The position numbers and the translations under genes are program-made. Under the pieces are notes generated by a model, which saw only the letters and a list, made by a program, of their open reading frames with translations, was not told the origin of the DNA and made no database searches. Below are positions 28,871-36,064 of a stretch of DNA of 54,230 bases, one piece after another (the first letter of the stretch is position 1; each line of letters begins with the position of its first letter). Source of the stretch: Aquabacterium sp. CECT 9606 (GTDB lineage: Bacteria; Pseudomonadota; Gammaproteobacteria; Burkholderiales; Burkholderiaceae_C). Where the stretch lies: contig NZ_CAKKNB010000007.1 of assembly GCF_918741295.1 (NCBI RefSeq), forward strand, positions 1 through 54,230, written 5' to 3'.

Positions 28871-29634
28871 AGCCGGATCTCCGCGGTCAGGGGGGCGTGG
28901 TCGGACAGGTGTGACCAGGGCCGCGTGGACAGCACTTGTGGCTCGTGCACTTGCACCCCCCGCGCATAGATGCGGTCGAGCTGCAGGCAGGGAAAGCGCG
29001 CCGGGAAGGTGCGCGGCGGGCGCCCGAAAGTGTCGACAAAGCAGTCGTGCAGGCCGGCGCAGCGCGTCAGGCGCTCGTGGGCGCGCAGCCGCCAGTCGTT
29101 GAAGTCGCCCGCGATGATCAAGGGGGCGTCTTCAGGCACTTCACGGTCGATCAATTGGCACAGCAAGTCAAGCTGCTGTTGGCGGTGCTTCTCGCGCAAG
29201 CCCAGGTGCACGCAGATGGCATGCACCTGCTGGCCCAGGGGCGGCACGTCGAGCACGCAGTGCAGCAGGCCGCGTTTTTCGGCACCGTTCATCGAGGGCA
29301 CGCTCACGTCGTGGTTCTCGAAGCGGTGGATCGGAAATTTTGACAATACCGCGTTGCCATGGTCGCCATGCGGGTACACGGCGTTGCGGCCATACGCGAA
29401 ATCGGACCAGATCTCGTCGGCCATGAACTCGTATTGCGGCATTTGTGGCCACAGAGAGTGCTGGAGGGCGTGGTGGTCATGGCTGCCGTGCACTTCTTGC
29501 AAAAACACCACGTCGGCTTGCACGGTCCGCACCGCATCGCGCAGTTCCGGAAGGATGAAGCGGCGATTGAGGGCGGTGAAGCCTTTGTGGGTGTTCACCG
29601 TGAGGACGCGGAAGCTGAAATCGGTCGGGCGCAT
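28867..29634 (-). CDS. ybhP: Endonuclease/exonuclease/phosphatase-family protein, YbhP-like
   Basis: A 255-residue EEP-fold hydrolase. Conserved metal and catalytic residues appear in VLTVNTHKGF, DVVFLQEVHG (Glu), ICVHLGLREKHRQQQL, IIAGDFNDWR (Asp-Asn) and LDRIYARG, plus the final LSDHAPLTAEI (Asp-His). There is no signal peptide. The family includes nucleases, inositol phosphatases and sphingomyelinases; its position with clsB and ybhN suggests a phospholipid-linked role. First gene of the minus-strand unit, so the promoter lies above 29634. Confidence 0.9.
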   Translation of the reverse strand: MRPTDFSFRVLTVNTHKGFTALNRRFILPELRDAVRTVQADVVFLQEVHGSHDHHALQHSLWPQMPQYEFMADEIWSDFAYGRNAVYPHGDHGNAVLSKFPIHRFENHDVSVPSMNGAEKRGLLHCVLDVPPLGQQVHAICVHLGLREKHRQQQLDLLCQLIDREVPEDAPLIIAGDFNDWRLRAHERLTRCAGLHDCFVDTFGRPPRTFPARFPCLQLDRIYARGVQVHEPQVLSTRPWSHLSDHAPLTAEIRL

Positions 29635-30065
29635 GGGTGGTTCCCGTCGTGGAGGCCACCTTGCTCAGGCAATTGATGTGCCTGCTTGGCTCCGTTTCAA
29701 CTTCGGGGGTTTTGGCAAGGATCTGCCTCACCCGGTCGGACCAGCCAGCATCGGAACGATGGGTGATCAGTGATTTGTATGTAAATGTGTCTTTATCTTG
29801 CCACTCACCCCGGTTTGCAGGTGCAGGTCGTGCGGTTACAAGAAAGGCATTCTCTTAGAATGGTTTTTGACTACCAGTAGTACCAGGGAGATGGGTTGGA
29901 GAGTGGCTTAACGCTCAACGACCAGTTGTCTGCGGACAGGGCTAGCACTTTCACCAAGGAAGTGATTGACGCCCTGAGCGCCAGAAATCTCATCCGCTGA
30001 TGAGGTTGCAATCTGCTGCGTATGACCGTCGTTTTTGTTCTGTCATTTTCATTATCAGGAATCAA
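29635..30065. other. Intergenic region between ybhP and the lipoprotein gene
   Basis: 431 bases between divergent transcription units, more AT-rich than the flanks. CAGGCA (29666-29671) and TGCCTG (29679-29684) form an inverted repeat 32 bases above the ybhP start, a candidate operator. TAGAAT at 29856-29861 is a candidate rightward -10. A 34-codon ORF (29896-30000) is listed separately. No tRNA or other RNA gene was recognised. Confidence 0.4.
29896..30000 (+). CDS. Possible small protein of 34 residues
   Basis: A TTG start preceded by GGGAG at five bases opens 34 codons ending in TGA at 29998-30000. The sequence is polar and helix-like (LNDQLSADRASTFTKEVIDA). It lies after a candidate -10 (TAGAAT, 29856-29861) and 65 bases before the lipoprotein gene. 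There is no homology that I recognise, and an untranslated leader is equally possible. Confidence 0.25.
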   Translation: MESGLTLNDQLSADRASTFTKEVIDALSARNLIR

Positions 30066-30431
30066 ATGAAAAAATTGGCTTTTTATGCTGCCATGGGCTC
30101 TGTCGTTCTCATGACTGGGTGCGCCTCCATCCTCAATGACCAGACCCAACCGGTCAATGTGTCGGCTTCCAACGGAAAAGCCGTTCAGGGATCGATCGAC
30201 GGCGTGCCGTTCACAGCCCCAGGCGTGGTGCCGCTGCAGCGTGCCAAGGCCTCCAAAATCGTGACCACGACCACGGCAGGCTGTGCCAAGGAAACCGCGG
30301 TGGAAAGTACCGTCGATCCCAAGTTCTTCATCAACATCCTCACGGGTGGCGCCTTTGGTTCGACCACCGACTATTCCACTGAAAAAATGTGGAAGTACGC
30401 CGACAACGTGGTGATCGCCTGCGGCCAGTGA
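30066..30431 (+). CDS. Small lipoprotein
   Basis: A 121-residue precursor starting at the ATG at 30066 after TCAGGAATCAA. The signal peptide ends in the lipobox LMTGCAS with the lipidated Cys19. The mature part begins with ILNDQTQPVNVSASNGK, a pattern common in small lipoproteins of the form CASI-N-TQPV, and has a hydrophobic Gly-rich segment (FFINILTGGAFGSTTDY). There are further cysteines at the centre and near the end. Residue 2 of the mature protein is Ala, predicting outer-membrane sorting. Its stop overlaps the next start (TGATG), so the DUF4105 protein is probably its partner. Confidence 0.85.
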   Translation: MKKLAFYAAMGSVVLMTGCASILNDQTQPVNVSASNGKAVQGSIDGVPFTAPGVVPLQRAKASKIVTTTTAGCAKETAVESTVDPKFFINILTGGAFGSTTDYSTEKMWKYADNVVIACGQ

Positions 30432-32308
30432 TGGGTTTTTTGCAAGGCAAAGGCGGCTTTCGGGCCGCTTTTTTTTCTCTGGCGGTTTGGTGCTGCTTCG
30501 GTTTGGCCTGGCCCAGGCCGGCATGCAGCGCAGAGTTGGCGCTTGGCCCCAATGTCGCGGCACTTCAAACCGCAGCACGCGACAAAAGTCTGGCCGCGGC
30601 GCCGGCATGGGCGGCATTGCTGCACCTCGATCACGGGCAGCCCACCGTCGACGATCCCGGCTTTCTGCTGTCTTCCCCTCGGTTCTCCAGCAGCCGAGAG
30701 TTGGATGAAACCATCGCTGCGTTTTACGGCCCCCGGTCTTCGGAGATGGTTTGTCGTTTTCCGGCGCGCTACGCATGGCTGCAGGTAGCTCTCATGGCGC
30801 CCGAGTTGTCGCTGGCGCATTGCGATGATCTCCAGGAGTTCTTGCGCAAGGCGCCGGCCGATCGCATCTCACTGGTGTTCGCATCGGAAAACTTGGCGCA
30901 GCCTTCCAGCATGATGGGCCATGTGTTTCTCAAGGTGGATGGGCGTGATGGGCAGGGCGTTCAGCGCGACCACGCCATTTCTTTCTTCACGGATGCTGCC
31001 ACCTTCAACCTTCCCAAACTGATGTTCGACAGCTTGGTGGTCGGCAAGAAGGGATACTTTGCTCTATCCCCATACGCTGAAGAAGTCAAGCAGTACGTCA
31101 TGCGAGAGCAACGTACTTTGTGGGAGTACGAACTGCGCCTGAACAGCGACCAGCGCATGCTGTTGCGTTATCACTTGATCGAGTTGAAGCAGTCGTCCTT
31201 TACCTACTTTTTCCACCGGCACAACTGCGCGACTCTGATCAAACACATCCTGGCGGTAGTTGCCCCGGAGGTACTGCGTCAGCGGAGCTGGATTGACACG
31301 CCGAAGGACGTCGTCAAGCTGGCGGACCAAGCCGGCGTCTTGGCTGTCGCTACCTTGAGGGCGCCGTCGCGCTGGCGCATGCGGGCCATTGATGCTGCCC
31401 TGCCTGGGCAGCTCTCCTCGCAGGTGCGCCGAGATGTTCAAGTTCTCCGCACCGATTTCTTGAAATTCTCAGAACCTGCTTCCCATCAGGCCTATCTTTC
31501 CATCGAACTTGCTGGGTCTTACAACCAATATCTTCACGAAAAGGGCGAGCGCTCGGTGGCGGACTGGCAAACGTATCGCGATGTGCTTACGCGCCAAATA
31601 TCGCAGGACCATGCTGGCCTTTCGGTTGAAGCCACATCTCGCAAGAATCCTTCAGGATCGCCTCAGGATTCGCAGGTTCGCGCGGGGCTGAAATACCAGC
31701 ATGGGCGCCGCTACCTGACCCTGGGTTTGCTGCCGGTTTCTCACACCATGGATGATGACAACGAGCAATATTTCGGCGAAAGCGAGTTGCGCTTGTTTGA
31801 TGCAGGCTTGACGGTGGATTTGGCATCCGGCCGAATGGGGTTGGATCGATTCACCGTGTACGCGGCCAAGTCGGTGCTGTCGCGCGACGCCTTCACGGGC
31901 GGATGGTCAGGGCAGTTCAAACTGGGCTGGGAGCGCCAAGCAGATCGATCCCTTGATGACCGCACGGCGTTTTTGGTCGAAGGAGGATTAGGCGTGGCCT
32001 ATCGGCCCTGGCCGGACATCGATGTGTACGCGCTTTTCAACGCGGGTGTTGGTGCACGGCAGCATGCCTATGCCTACCTCAACCCCGTGATTGGCGCGGT
32101 TGTGCGCGAGGTCTATGGCATGAAGTCCCAGCTCACGGTGTCACATGTTGACCGTCCGCTCGGACGTGACGACGGCGTGACCGAGGTTGCATTCACGCAA
32201 TCCAAGTACCTGGACGGGGAGTTCACCTTGATGCTGCAGTTGAGCCGCCGCTTCGCGTCAGGGCGGCAAGCAGACACTGTGTCGGCAACCGTCAAGCGCT
32301 TGTTTTGA
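30431..32308 (+). CDS. DUF4105-domain exported protein with beta-rich C-terminus
   Basis: A 625-residue exported protein. The start overlaps the lipoprotein stop and gives a plausible signal peptide: basic GKGGFR, hydrophobic core, cleavage near CSA-E. The middle carries the DUF4105 region, recognised by ASENLAQPSSMMGHVFLKVDG and the cysteine/histidine segment FFHRHNCATLI. This domain is thought to resemble papain-like or NlpC-type thiol hydrolases. Residues ~400-625 alternate in a beta pattern (RYLTLGLLPV, SELRLFDAGLTVDL, GEFTLMLQLSRRF) that looks like an outer-membrane barrel. Function is unknown. The first codons contain a terminator-like hairpin. Confidence 0.82.
   Translation: MGFLQGKGGFRAAFFSLAVWCCFGLAWPRPACSAELALGPNVAALQTAARDKSLAAAPAWAALLHLDHGQPTVDDPGFLLSSPRFSSSRELDETIAAFYGPRSSEMVCRFPARYAWLQVALMAPELSLAHCDDLQEFLRKAPADRISLVFASENLAQPSSMMGHVFLKVDGRDGQGVQRDHAISFFTDAATFNLPKLMFDSLVVGKKGYFALSPYAEEVKQYVMREQRTLWEYELRLNSDQRMLLRYHLIELKQSSFTYFFHRHNCATLIKHILAVVAPEVLRQRSWIDTPKDVVKLADQAGVLAVATLRAPSRWRMRAIDAALPGQLSSQVRRDVQVLRTDFLKFSEPASHQAYLSIELAGSYNQYLHEKGERSVADWQTYRDVLTRQISQDHAGLSVEATSRKNPSGSPQDSQVRAGLKYQHGRRYLTLGLLPVSHTMDDDNEQYFGESELRLFDAGLTVDLASGRMGLDRFTVYAAKSVLSRDAFTGGWSGQFKLGWERQADRSLDDRTAFLVEGGLGVAYRPWPDIDVYALFNAGVGARQHAYAYLNPVIGAVVREVYGMKSQLTVSHVDRPLGRDDGVTEVAFTQSKYLDGEFTLMLQLSRRFASGRQADTVSATVKRLF
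30451..30476 (+). terminator. Terminator-like hairpin inside the DUF4105 signal-peptide codons
   Basis: GCGGC (30453-30457) pairs with GCCGC (30464-30468) around TTTCGG, extended by an A-T and a G-T pair, and followed by eight T (30469-30476). It looks like the lipoprotein gene's intrinsic terminator, yet it lies 20 bases inside the next coding region. Translation across it could prevent termination. Confidence 0.65.
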
Positions 32309-32629
32309 GACCAGGCTTGAGATGGCCGATCAATGGCCGTTTGGCGGCTTGGGCTCAAGAAAAAGACATTGGTGGGCAGTGCCAGTCAGTTCAGGGCTGG
32401 CTGATATTTTTATGCGGACCTTCCCGCCCGCAGAGCGTTTGACCTCGCGTGGGAAGCTGCGACCATGGCGACAAGGGCATCACTAAAACAGAAGCCCAAC
32501 CGCGGTCAGGCGTTGCATTGGCTGTGCTTTTTTCATGCTTATCGCATTCCCTAGAGTCACCAAACCGTCTGCTTACCAACAATTACAATGCGCCGGGTCG
32601 AATGTCCGACGCTTGCTCATTGGGATGTC
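32309..32629. other. Intergenic region before the outer-membrane protein gene
   Basis: 321 bases without a supported gene. GCCAG...CTGGC followed by ATATTTTT (about 32381-32413) could be a weak terminator for the DUF4105 gene. TACAAT at about 32583-32588 is a possible -10 for the barrel gene. Other short inverted repeats (CTTGAG...CTCAAG, about 32317-32357) are of unknown meaning. Confidence 0.3.
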
Positions 32630-33181
32630 ATGAAGAAAATCATTTCGGCCGCGCTGCTGACGCTGGCTGTGGGAGGCGCGAGTGCCCAGGCTTATGTGGG
32701 GGGCGCCATCGGCGTCACGAACGCCAACATCGCTTGTGCAGGCACGACCAAGTGCGACAAGACCGACACCGGCTTCAAGCTGTATGGCGGCTACACCGTG
32801 ACCGAGGGCTTCGCCGTGGAAGCTGGTTACCTGGACTTGGGCCAGAACACGGCCAGTGTTGGCGTGGTCAATCTTGACTTCAAAACCCAGGCCGTGTTCC
32901 TGGCAGGCGCTGCGCGAGGTGAGTTCACGCCAGAACTGGGCGGCACGTTGCGGCTGGGCGTGGCTGGGGTGAAAACATCAGGCCGGGCCGGTGCCGCCAG
33001 CATCGGCACGGTCGTGAGCGATTCCGACACCAAGTATAAGGCGTACGTCGGGCTGGCGCTGGACTATGCCTTCACCAAGAACGTCAAGGGCGTGGTGGCG
33101 GCTGATTTCACCACGGCTGAAGTCGCGGATGAAGCGATGGCCGTGCGCATGTTCTCCATCGGCGCTCAATACAGCTTCTAA
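32630..33181 (+). CDS. OmpA/Opa-like outer-membrane beta-barrel protein
   Basis: A 183-residue protein beginning MKKIISAALLTLAVGGASAQA, a clean signal peptide. The mature part alternates in eight amphipathic strands: YVGGAIGVTNANI, GFKLYGGYTVTEGFAVEAGYLDLG, TQAVFLAGAARGEF, YKAYVGLALDYAFTKNVKGVVAADFTTAEV, ending MFSIGAQYSF with the C-terminal aromatic typical of outer-membrane proteins. One disulfide is likely between two cysteines in the first long loop (CAGTTKC). There is no OmpA peptidoglycan-binding domain. The 14-codon upstream extension is rejected because it precedes the signal peptide. Confidence 0.87.
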   Translation: MKKIISAALLTLAVGGASAQAYVGGAIGVTNANIACAGTTKCDKTDTGFKLYGGYTVTEGFAVEAGYLDLGQNTASVGVVNLDFKTQAVFLAGAARGEFTPELGGTLRLGVAGVKTSGRAGAASIGTVVSDSDTKYKAYVGLALDYAFTKNVKGVVAADFTTAEVADEAMAVRMFSIGAQYSF

Positions 33182-33259
33182 GCAGGCTTCATGGGCTGAT
33201 GGCGCTTCATGCCCCGTCAGTCCCCGTGGATGGCGGGGCCTGCGTCCGCCGCGGCTGAG

Positions 33260-33716
33260 CCTGCTCGGCCTCTGCGGTGCGGTGCGGCGCGCCTCGTCCT
33301 CCCGTTGCGCATGGCTGCGCGTGAAGCGCAAATGCGTGATGTCAGGCGGAAAGAGCATCCCCCAGGTCCACTCCAGAAAGATGCGCAGGCGCCGTCCGAC
33401 AAAAGGCATCTGCGACAGGTAGTAGGCGCGCCCCGCATCGCCCCGGCTGCGCGCCATCAGGTTGCCTGCCAGGTGCAGGGCCTGCCGCACCGCGAACTGC
33501 GCCGTGGGCGGCGAGAGGCCACCATCATGCTGATTGGGCACCGCCGCACAGTCGCCCAAGGCCCACAGCGCGGGGTGGCCTGGTACCGACATGTCGGGCT
33601 TGGTCTCGATGCGGCCTTGCTTCATCGGCAATGCCAGTTGTCGCGCCAAGGGGTTGGCCTTCGATGAATTCGCCTGTGGTCAAGGTCACGCCAAGTCGCT
33701 TGCATCCAAGGGTGGT
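33260..33716 (-). pseudogene. Remnant of a type II NADH dehydrogenase-like (FAD/NAD(P)-dependent) oxidoreductase
   Basis: Directly after the cytochrome c gene, on the same strand, are pieces of an NDH-2-like protein. LGVTLTTGEFIE appears in one frame (about 33668-33705). NPLARQLALPMKQGRIE and PGHPALWALGDCAAVPN...SPPTAQFAVRQALHLAGNLMAR follow in another (33450-33655). AYYLSQMPFVGRRLRIFLEW and FPPDITHLRFTRS form the typical C-terminus (33290-33440). The N-terminal FAD and NAD folds are absent. About 35 residues appear missing at the first junction, where the frame changes, and about 50 at the second. The sequence then runs on without a sensible stop, antisense to the barrel gene. It is a decayed gene. 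Confidence 0.75.
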
Positions 33717-34106
33717 TCAACGGGCGCTCAGGCTGGCAAGGTAGGCCAGCAGATCAGCGCGTTCGCCGGCCTGGTCCAGACCGTCGAACTTCATGTTGCC
33801 GCCTGGCACAACCTTTTTCGGCTGAGTGATGTAGGCCTCCAGACGGTCGGCGGTCCAGACGATCCCGCTCTGTTTGAGTGCTGCCGAGTAGACAAAGCTT
33901 GGGTTGGCCGCTGATTTGCGCCCCAGCACGGCGAAAAGTGACGGCCCCTTGCGATCTTTGCCTTCCCGCGCGCTGTGGCATTCCGAGCATTGGGTGGCGA
34001 AGACCGCCGCGCCGCGCTTGGGGTCACCTTCCGCGTGCGCGCTTGCCGCCCAGGCCAAGGGCAACGCGCACAGAAGGGCGGCAACAAGTTTTGGCAACCA
34101 GCGCAT
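33717..34106 (-). CDS. Periplasmic monohaem cytochrome c (class I)
   Basis: A 129-residue precursor with a signal peptide ending in ASAHA-EGD (residues ~1-25). The haem site is CSECH at residues 40-44, and the distal ligand is probably Met105 in GGNMKFDGL, so the mature protein of ~103 residues is a cytochrome c2/c550-like electron carrier. KGPSLFAVLGRKSAANPSFVYS and LEAYITQPKKVVPG are typical of this family. It starts one base after the stop of the porin-cytochrome gene, so the two are translated together. The 40-codon upstream extension overlaps that gene and is rejected. Confidence 0.93.
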   Translation of the reverse strand: MRWLPKLVAALLCALPLAWAASAHAEGDPKRGAAVFATQCSECHSAREGKDRKGPSLFAVLGRKSAANPSFVYSAALKQSGIVWTADRLEAYITQPKKVVPGGNMKFDGLDQAGERADLLAYLASLSAR

Positions 34107-34107
34107 G

Positions 34108-35376
34108 TCAGAACGAGGTCCACGCAAAGACCGCCAAGGTGTTGTTGCCGCTGGCACCCGTGCTTTCACCTGCGAACTTGTTGTACATCCAATATTGGGC
34201 TCCCAGGCGGACGTTGGCCCAGGCAAAGGGTGCGGGAGCCGCTGCGTCCTCCTTGCCCCACGGCGTCCAATCCAGTTGGAACAGCTTGCCGGTGGTGGTG
34301 TCTTCTGGCGCGCTGCCCCGGGTGGAGAAAACGCCCACGGTGCCGCCGAAGCTCTGGTTGAAGTAGTAGGAGGCGTTCAGACGCAGGGTGTTGAGCGTGC
34401 TCTTGTCGCCTGTGGCGCCTTCCGTTTTGCGTTCGTGGATGTAGCTGCCGTTCACGGTGGCGATGTGCTCGCGGGTGCCCAGGAACTGGTAGCTGCCATC
34501 CACGCCGATGTCGTTGAACTTGTCGCGCGGTGCGGAGACCGTGCGGTCTGGCTCCACCTTTCCCGAGAAGCCGAAGAGGCCCGCCGAGAAGTTGCTGCTC
34601 TTCAGGTCCTTGAGGTAGGCCAGCCGCCAATAGGCATTGCCGCCCAAGCGTTGGGTGTCCTCATGGCCCAATCCCAGTTTGCTCTGGAAGCTGGGAGAGA
34701 GCGAGCGGTAGGTGCCCAGTTCAGCGTACACCGAGTTGTTCCACAGACCGTAGGCCGAGGCGCCTACCACGCGTTGTTCAAAGCCACCGTCGATGGCGGT
34801 GGCGGCCTCGCCCATGCCATGGCCGGCTTCAGGCCCCACGTACGGAAAACCCCAGGTCGGCATGGTGTTGAAGGGGTCCTGCACGCCGGGGTTGTTGTTG
34901 ACCGTGATGCCCAGGATGGCATCCTTGCCCGCCAGCGTGGTGGCGGTGGCCAGGCGGATGTCCATCTGGTCCAGTGAGTTGCTGTGGTCCACACCGTTGT
35001 GGGTGACTTGCACGAAGGTGCCGATCTTGTCGGTCATCCGGCCAGCCAGGAAGATCGAGGCCTCGTCCATCTTGAGGTTGTCGTTGGACTTGAGGTGATC
35101 GGCAGGCGGCTCCACGTCGTCCTTGGTGTGTGTGTAGCTGGCCACGACCATCGCCGACAGGGGCACCTTGCCGGCCTGGCCATCGGTGTCGGTGTAGCCG
35201 CCCAACTTGAACTTGATGCCTGCTGGCGTCAGCTGCGGACCAAAGCCGCCAACGTGGCAAGCGGCGCAGGTCATGCCAGTCTGGCGGGCGTAGCTGGGCA
35301 GGGCCTGCACCGTCTGGCTCAGCAAGGTCAGGGCAGCGGCAGTGAGCCAGCCCAGGTGGCGAGTGATTGAACGCAT
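34108..35376 (-). CDS. Cyc2-like fused cytochrome-porin (outer-membrane electron conduit candidate)
   Basis: A 422-residue precursor. The signal peptide (1-~25) is followed at once by LPSYARQTGMTCAACH (haem-binding C37, C40, H41) and QLTPAGIKFKLGGYTD. The remaining ~360 residues alternate as porin strands and end in the aromatic AVFAWTSF. One N-terminal c-type haem plugged into a porin is the architecture of Cyc2, the outer-membrane Fe(II)-oxidising cytochrome. Related proteins also occur in bacteria not known to oxidise iron, so the electron donor is open. An alternative start at 35421 overlaps the b561 stop but would place 15 residues before the signal peptide. It is translated with the downstream cytochrome c. 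Confidence 0.82.
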   Translation of the reverse strand: MRSITRHLGWLTAAALTLLSQTVQALPSYARQTGMTCAACHVGGFGPQLTPAGIKFKLGGYTDTDGQAGKVPLSAMVVASYTHTKDDVEPPADHLKSNDNLKMDEASIFLAGRMTDKIGTFVQVTHNGVDHSNSLDQMDIRLATATTLAGKDAILGITVNNNPGVQDPFNTMPTWGFPYVGPEAGHGMGEAATAIDGGFEQRVVGASAYGLWNNSVYAELGTYRSLSPSFQSKLGLGHEDTQRLGGNAYWRLAYLKDLKSSNFSAGLFGFSGKVEPDRTVSAPRDKFNDIGVDGSYQFLGTREHIATVNGSYIHERKTEGATGDKSTLNTLRLNASYYFNQSFGGTVGVFSTRGSAPEDTTTGKLFQLDWTPWGKEDAAAPAPFAWANVRLGAQYWMYNKFAGESTGASGNNTLAVFAWTSF

Positions 35377-35417
35377 GGAGACGTGGTCCTTGTCAATGGA
35401 TTGAAAACGAAACGAGC

Positions 35418-35981
35418 TCATCGGCGGGCGGGCATGATCGAACGCAGCACGCCGTCGCGCAGGATGAAGTGGTGCCACAACGCCGCAGCGATGTGCAGGG
35501 TGATCAGGCCGCCCAGCACCCACGCCATGGCGGCATGCCGGTCTGCCCACATGTCGGCCAGATCCGGGTCGGCCTCGGTGATCTGGGGTAATGGGATCCA
35601 TCCCAGGAGGCGCACCTGATGGCCGTGGGCATTGGTCATGATCCAGCCGAACAAGGGTTGGACGAACAAGGCCGCGTAGAGCGACCAGTGGGCAAGGACT
35701 GCGGCGGCACGCAGGTGCCACGAGGCTCCGGTTTGCACGTTGACGCGGCCCAGCCAGGCGCGCACCAGCAGGCGTGCCGCCAAGGCCAGCCAGATGGCCA
35801 ATCCCAGTTGCTGGTGGATGGTGAGCAGGGCAGCCCGCTGCGATTTGTCGTCCAGGGCTTCGCGCCCCCATACGGCCGCCATGCTCACCATGAGGGCGAT
35901 CACGGTGAACCAATGCAGGGCCACCGTGGGCCACGGCTGGCGGATGGCGAATGGCGACGGGTGGATGGGGGCGGAGGACAT
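35418..35981 (-). CDS. Cytochrome b561-family membrane protein
   Basis: A 187-residue four-helix dihaem b-type cytochrome that moves electrons between quinol and periplasmic partners. The four histidines expected for two haems are visible near residues 23 (ALHWFTV), 56 (IHQQLG), 149 (DRHAAMAW) and 163 (TLHIAAALWHH). QPLFGWIMTNAHGH is typical of the CybB-like family. Its stop lies 41 bases before the porin-cytochrome start. Position at the head of the cytochrome genes suggests it links them to the quinone pool. Confidence 0.92.
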   Translation of the reverse strand: MSSAPIHPSPFAIRQPWPTVALHWFTVIALMVSMAAVWGREALDDKSQRAALLTIHQQLGLAIWLALAARLLVRAWLGRVNVQTGASWHLRAAAVLAHWSLYAALFVQPLFGWIMTNAHGHQVRLLGWIPLPQITEADPDLADMWADRHAAMAWVLGGLITLHIAAALWHHFILRDGVLRSIMPARR

Positions 35982-36064
35982 GGCGCGGCTGGTGGACGAA
36001 GGCAGCGCACGGTAAGCTTGCGAAGCTGTCTAATTGCTGACAACCCAGCTGGATGCTGGGGTGA

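Noticed and set aside
32978..33649. Continuous minus-strand ORF read as one intact 223-residue protein
   Set aside because: Only its first ~120 codons resemble an oxidoreductase, and that part lacks internal segments and the N-terminal half. The rest is antisense to the barrel gene. It is annotated as a pseudogene instead.
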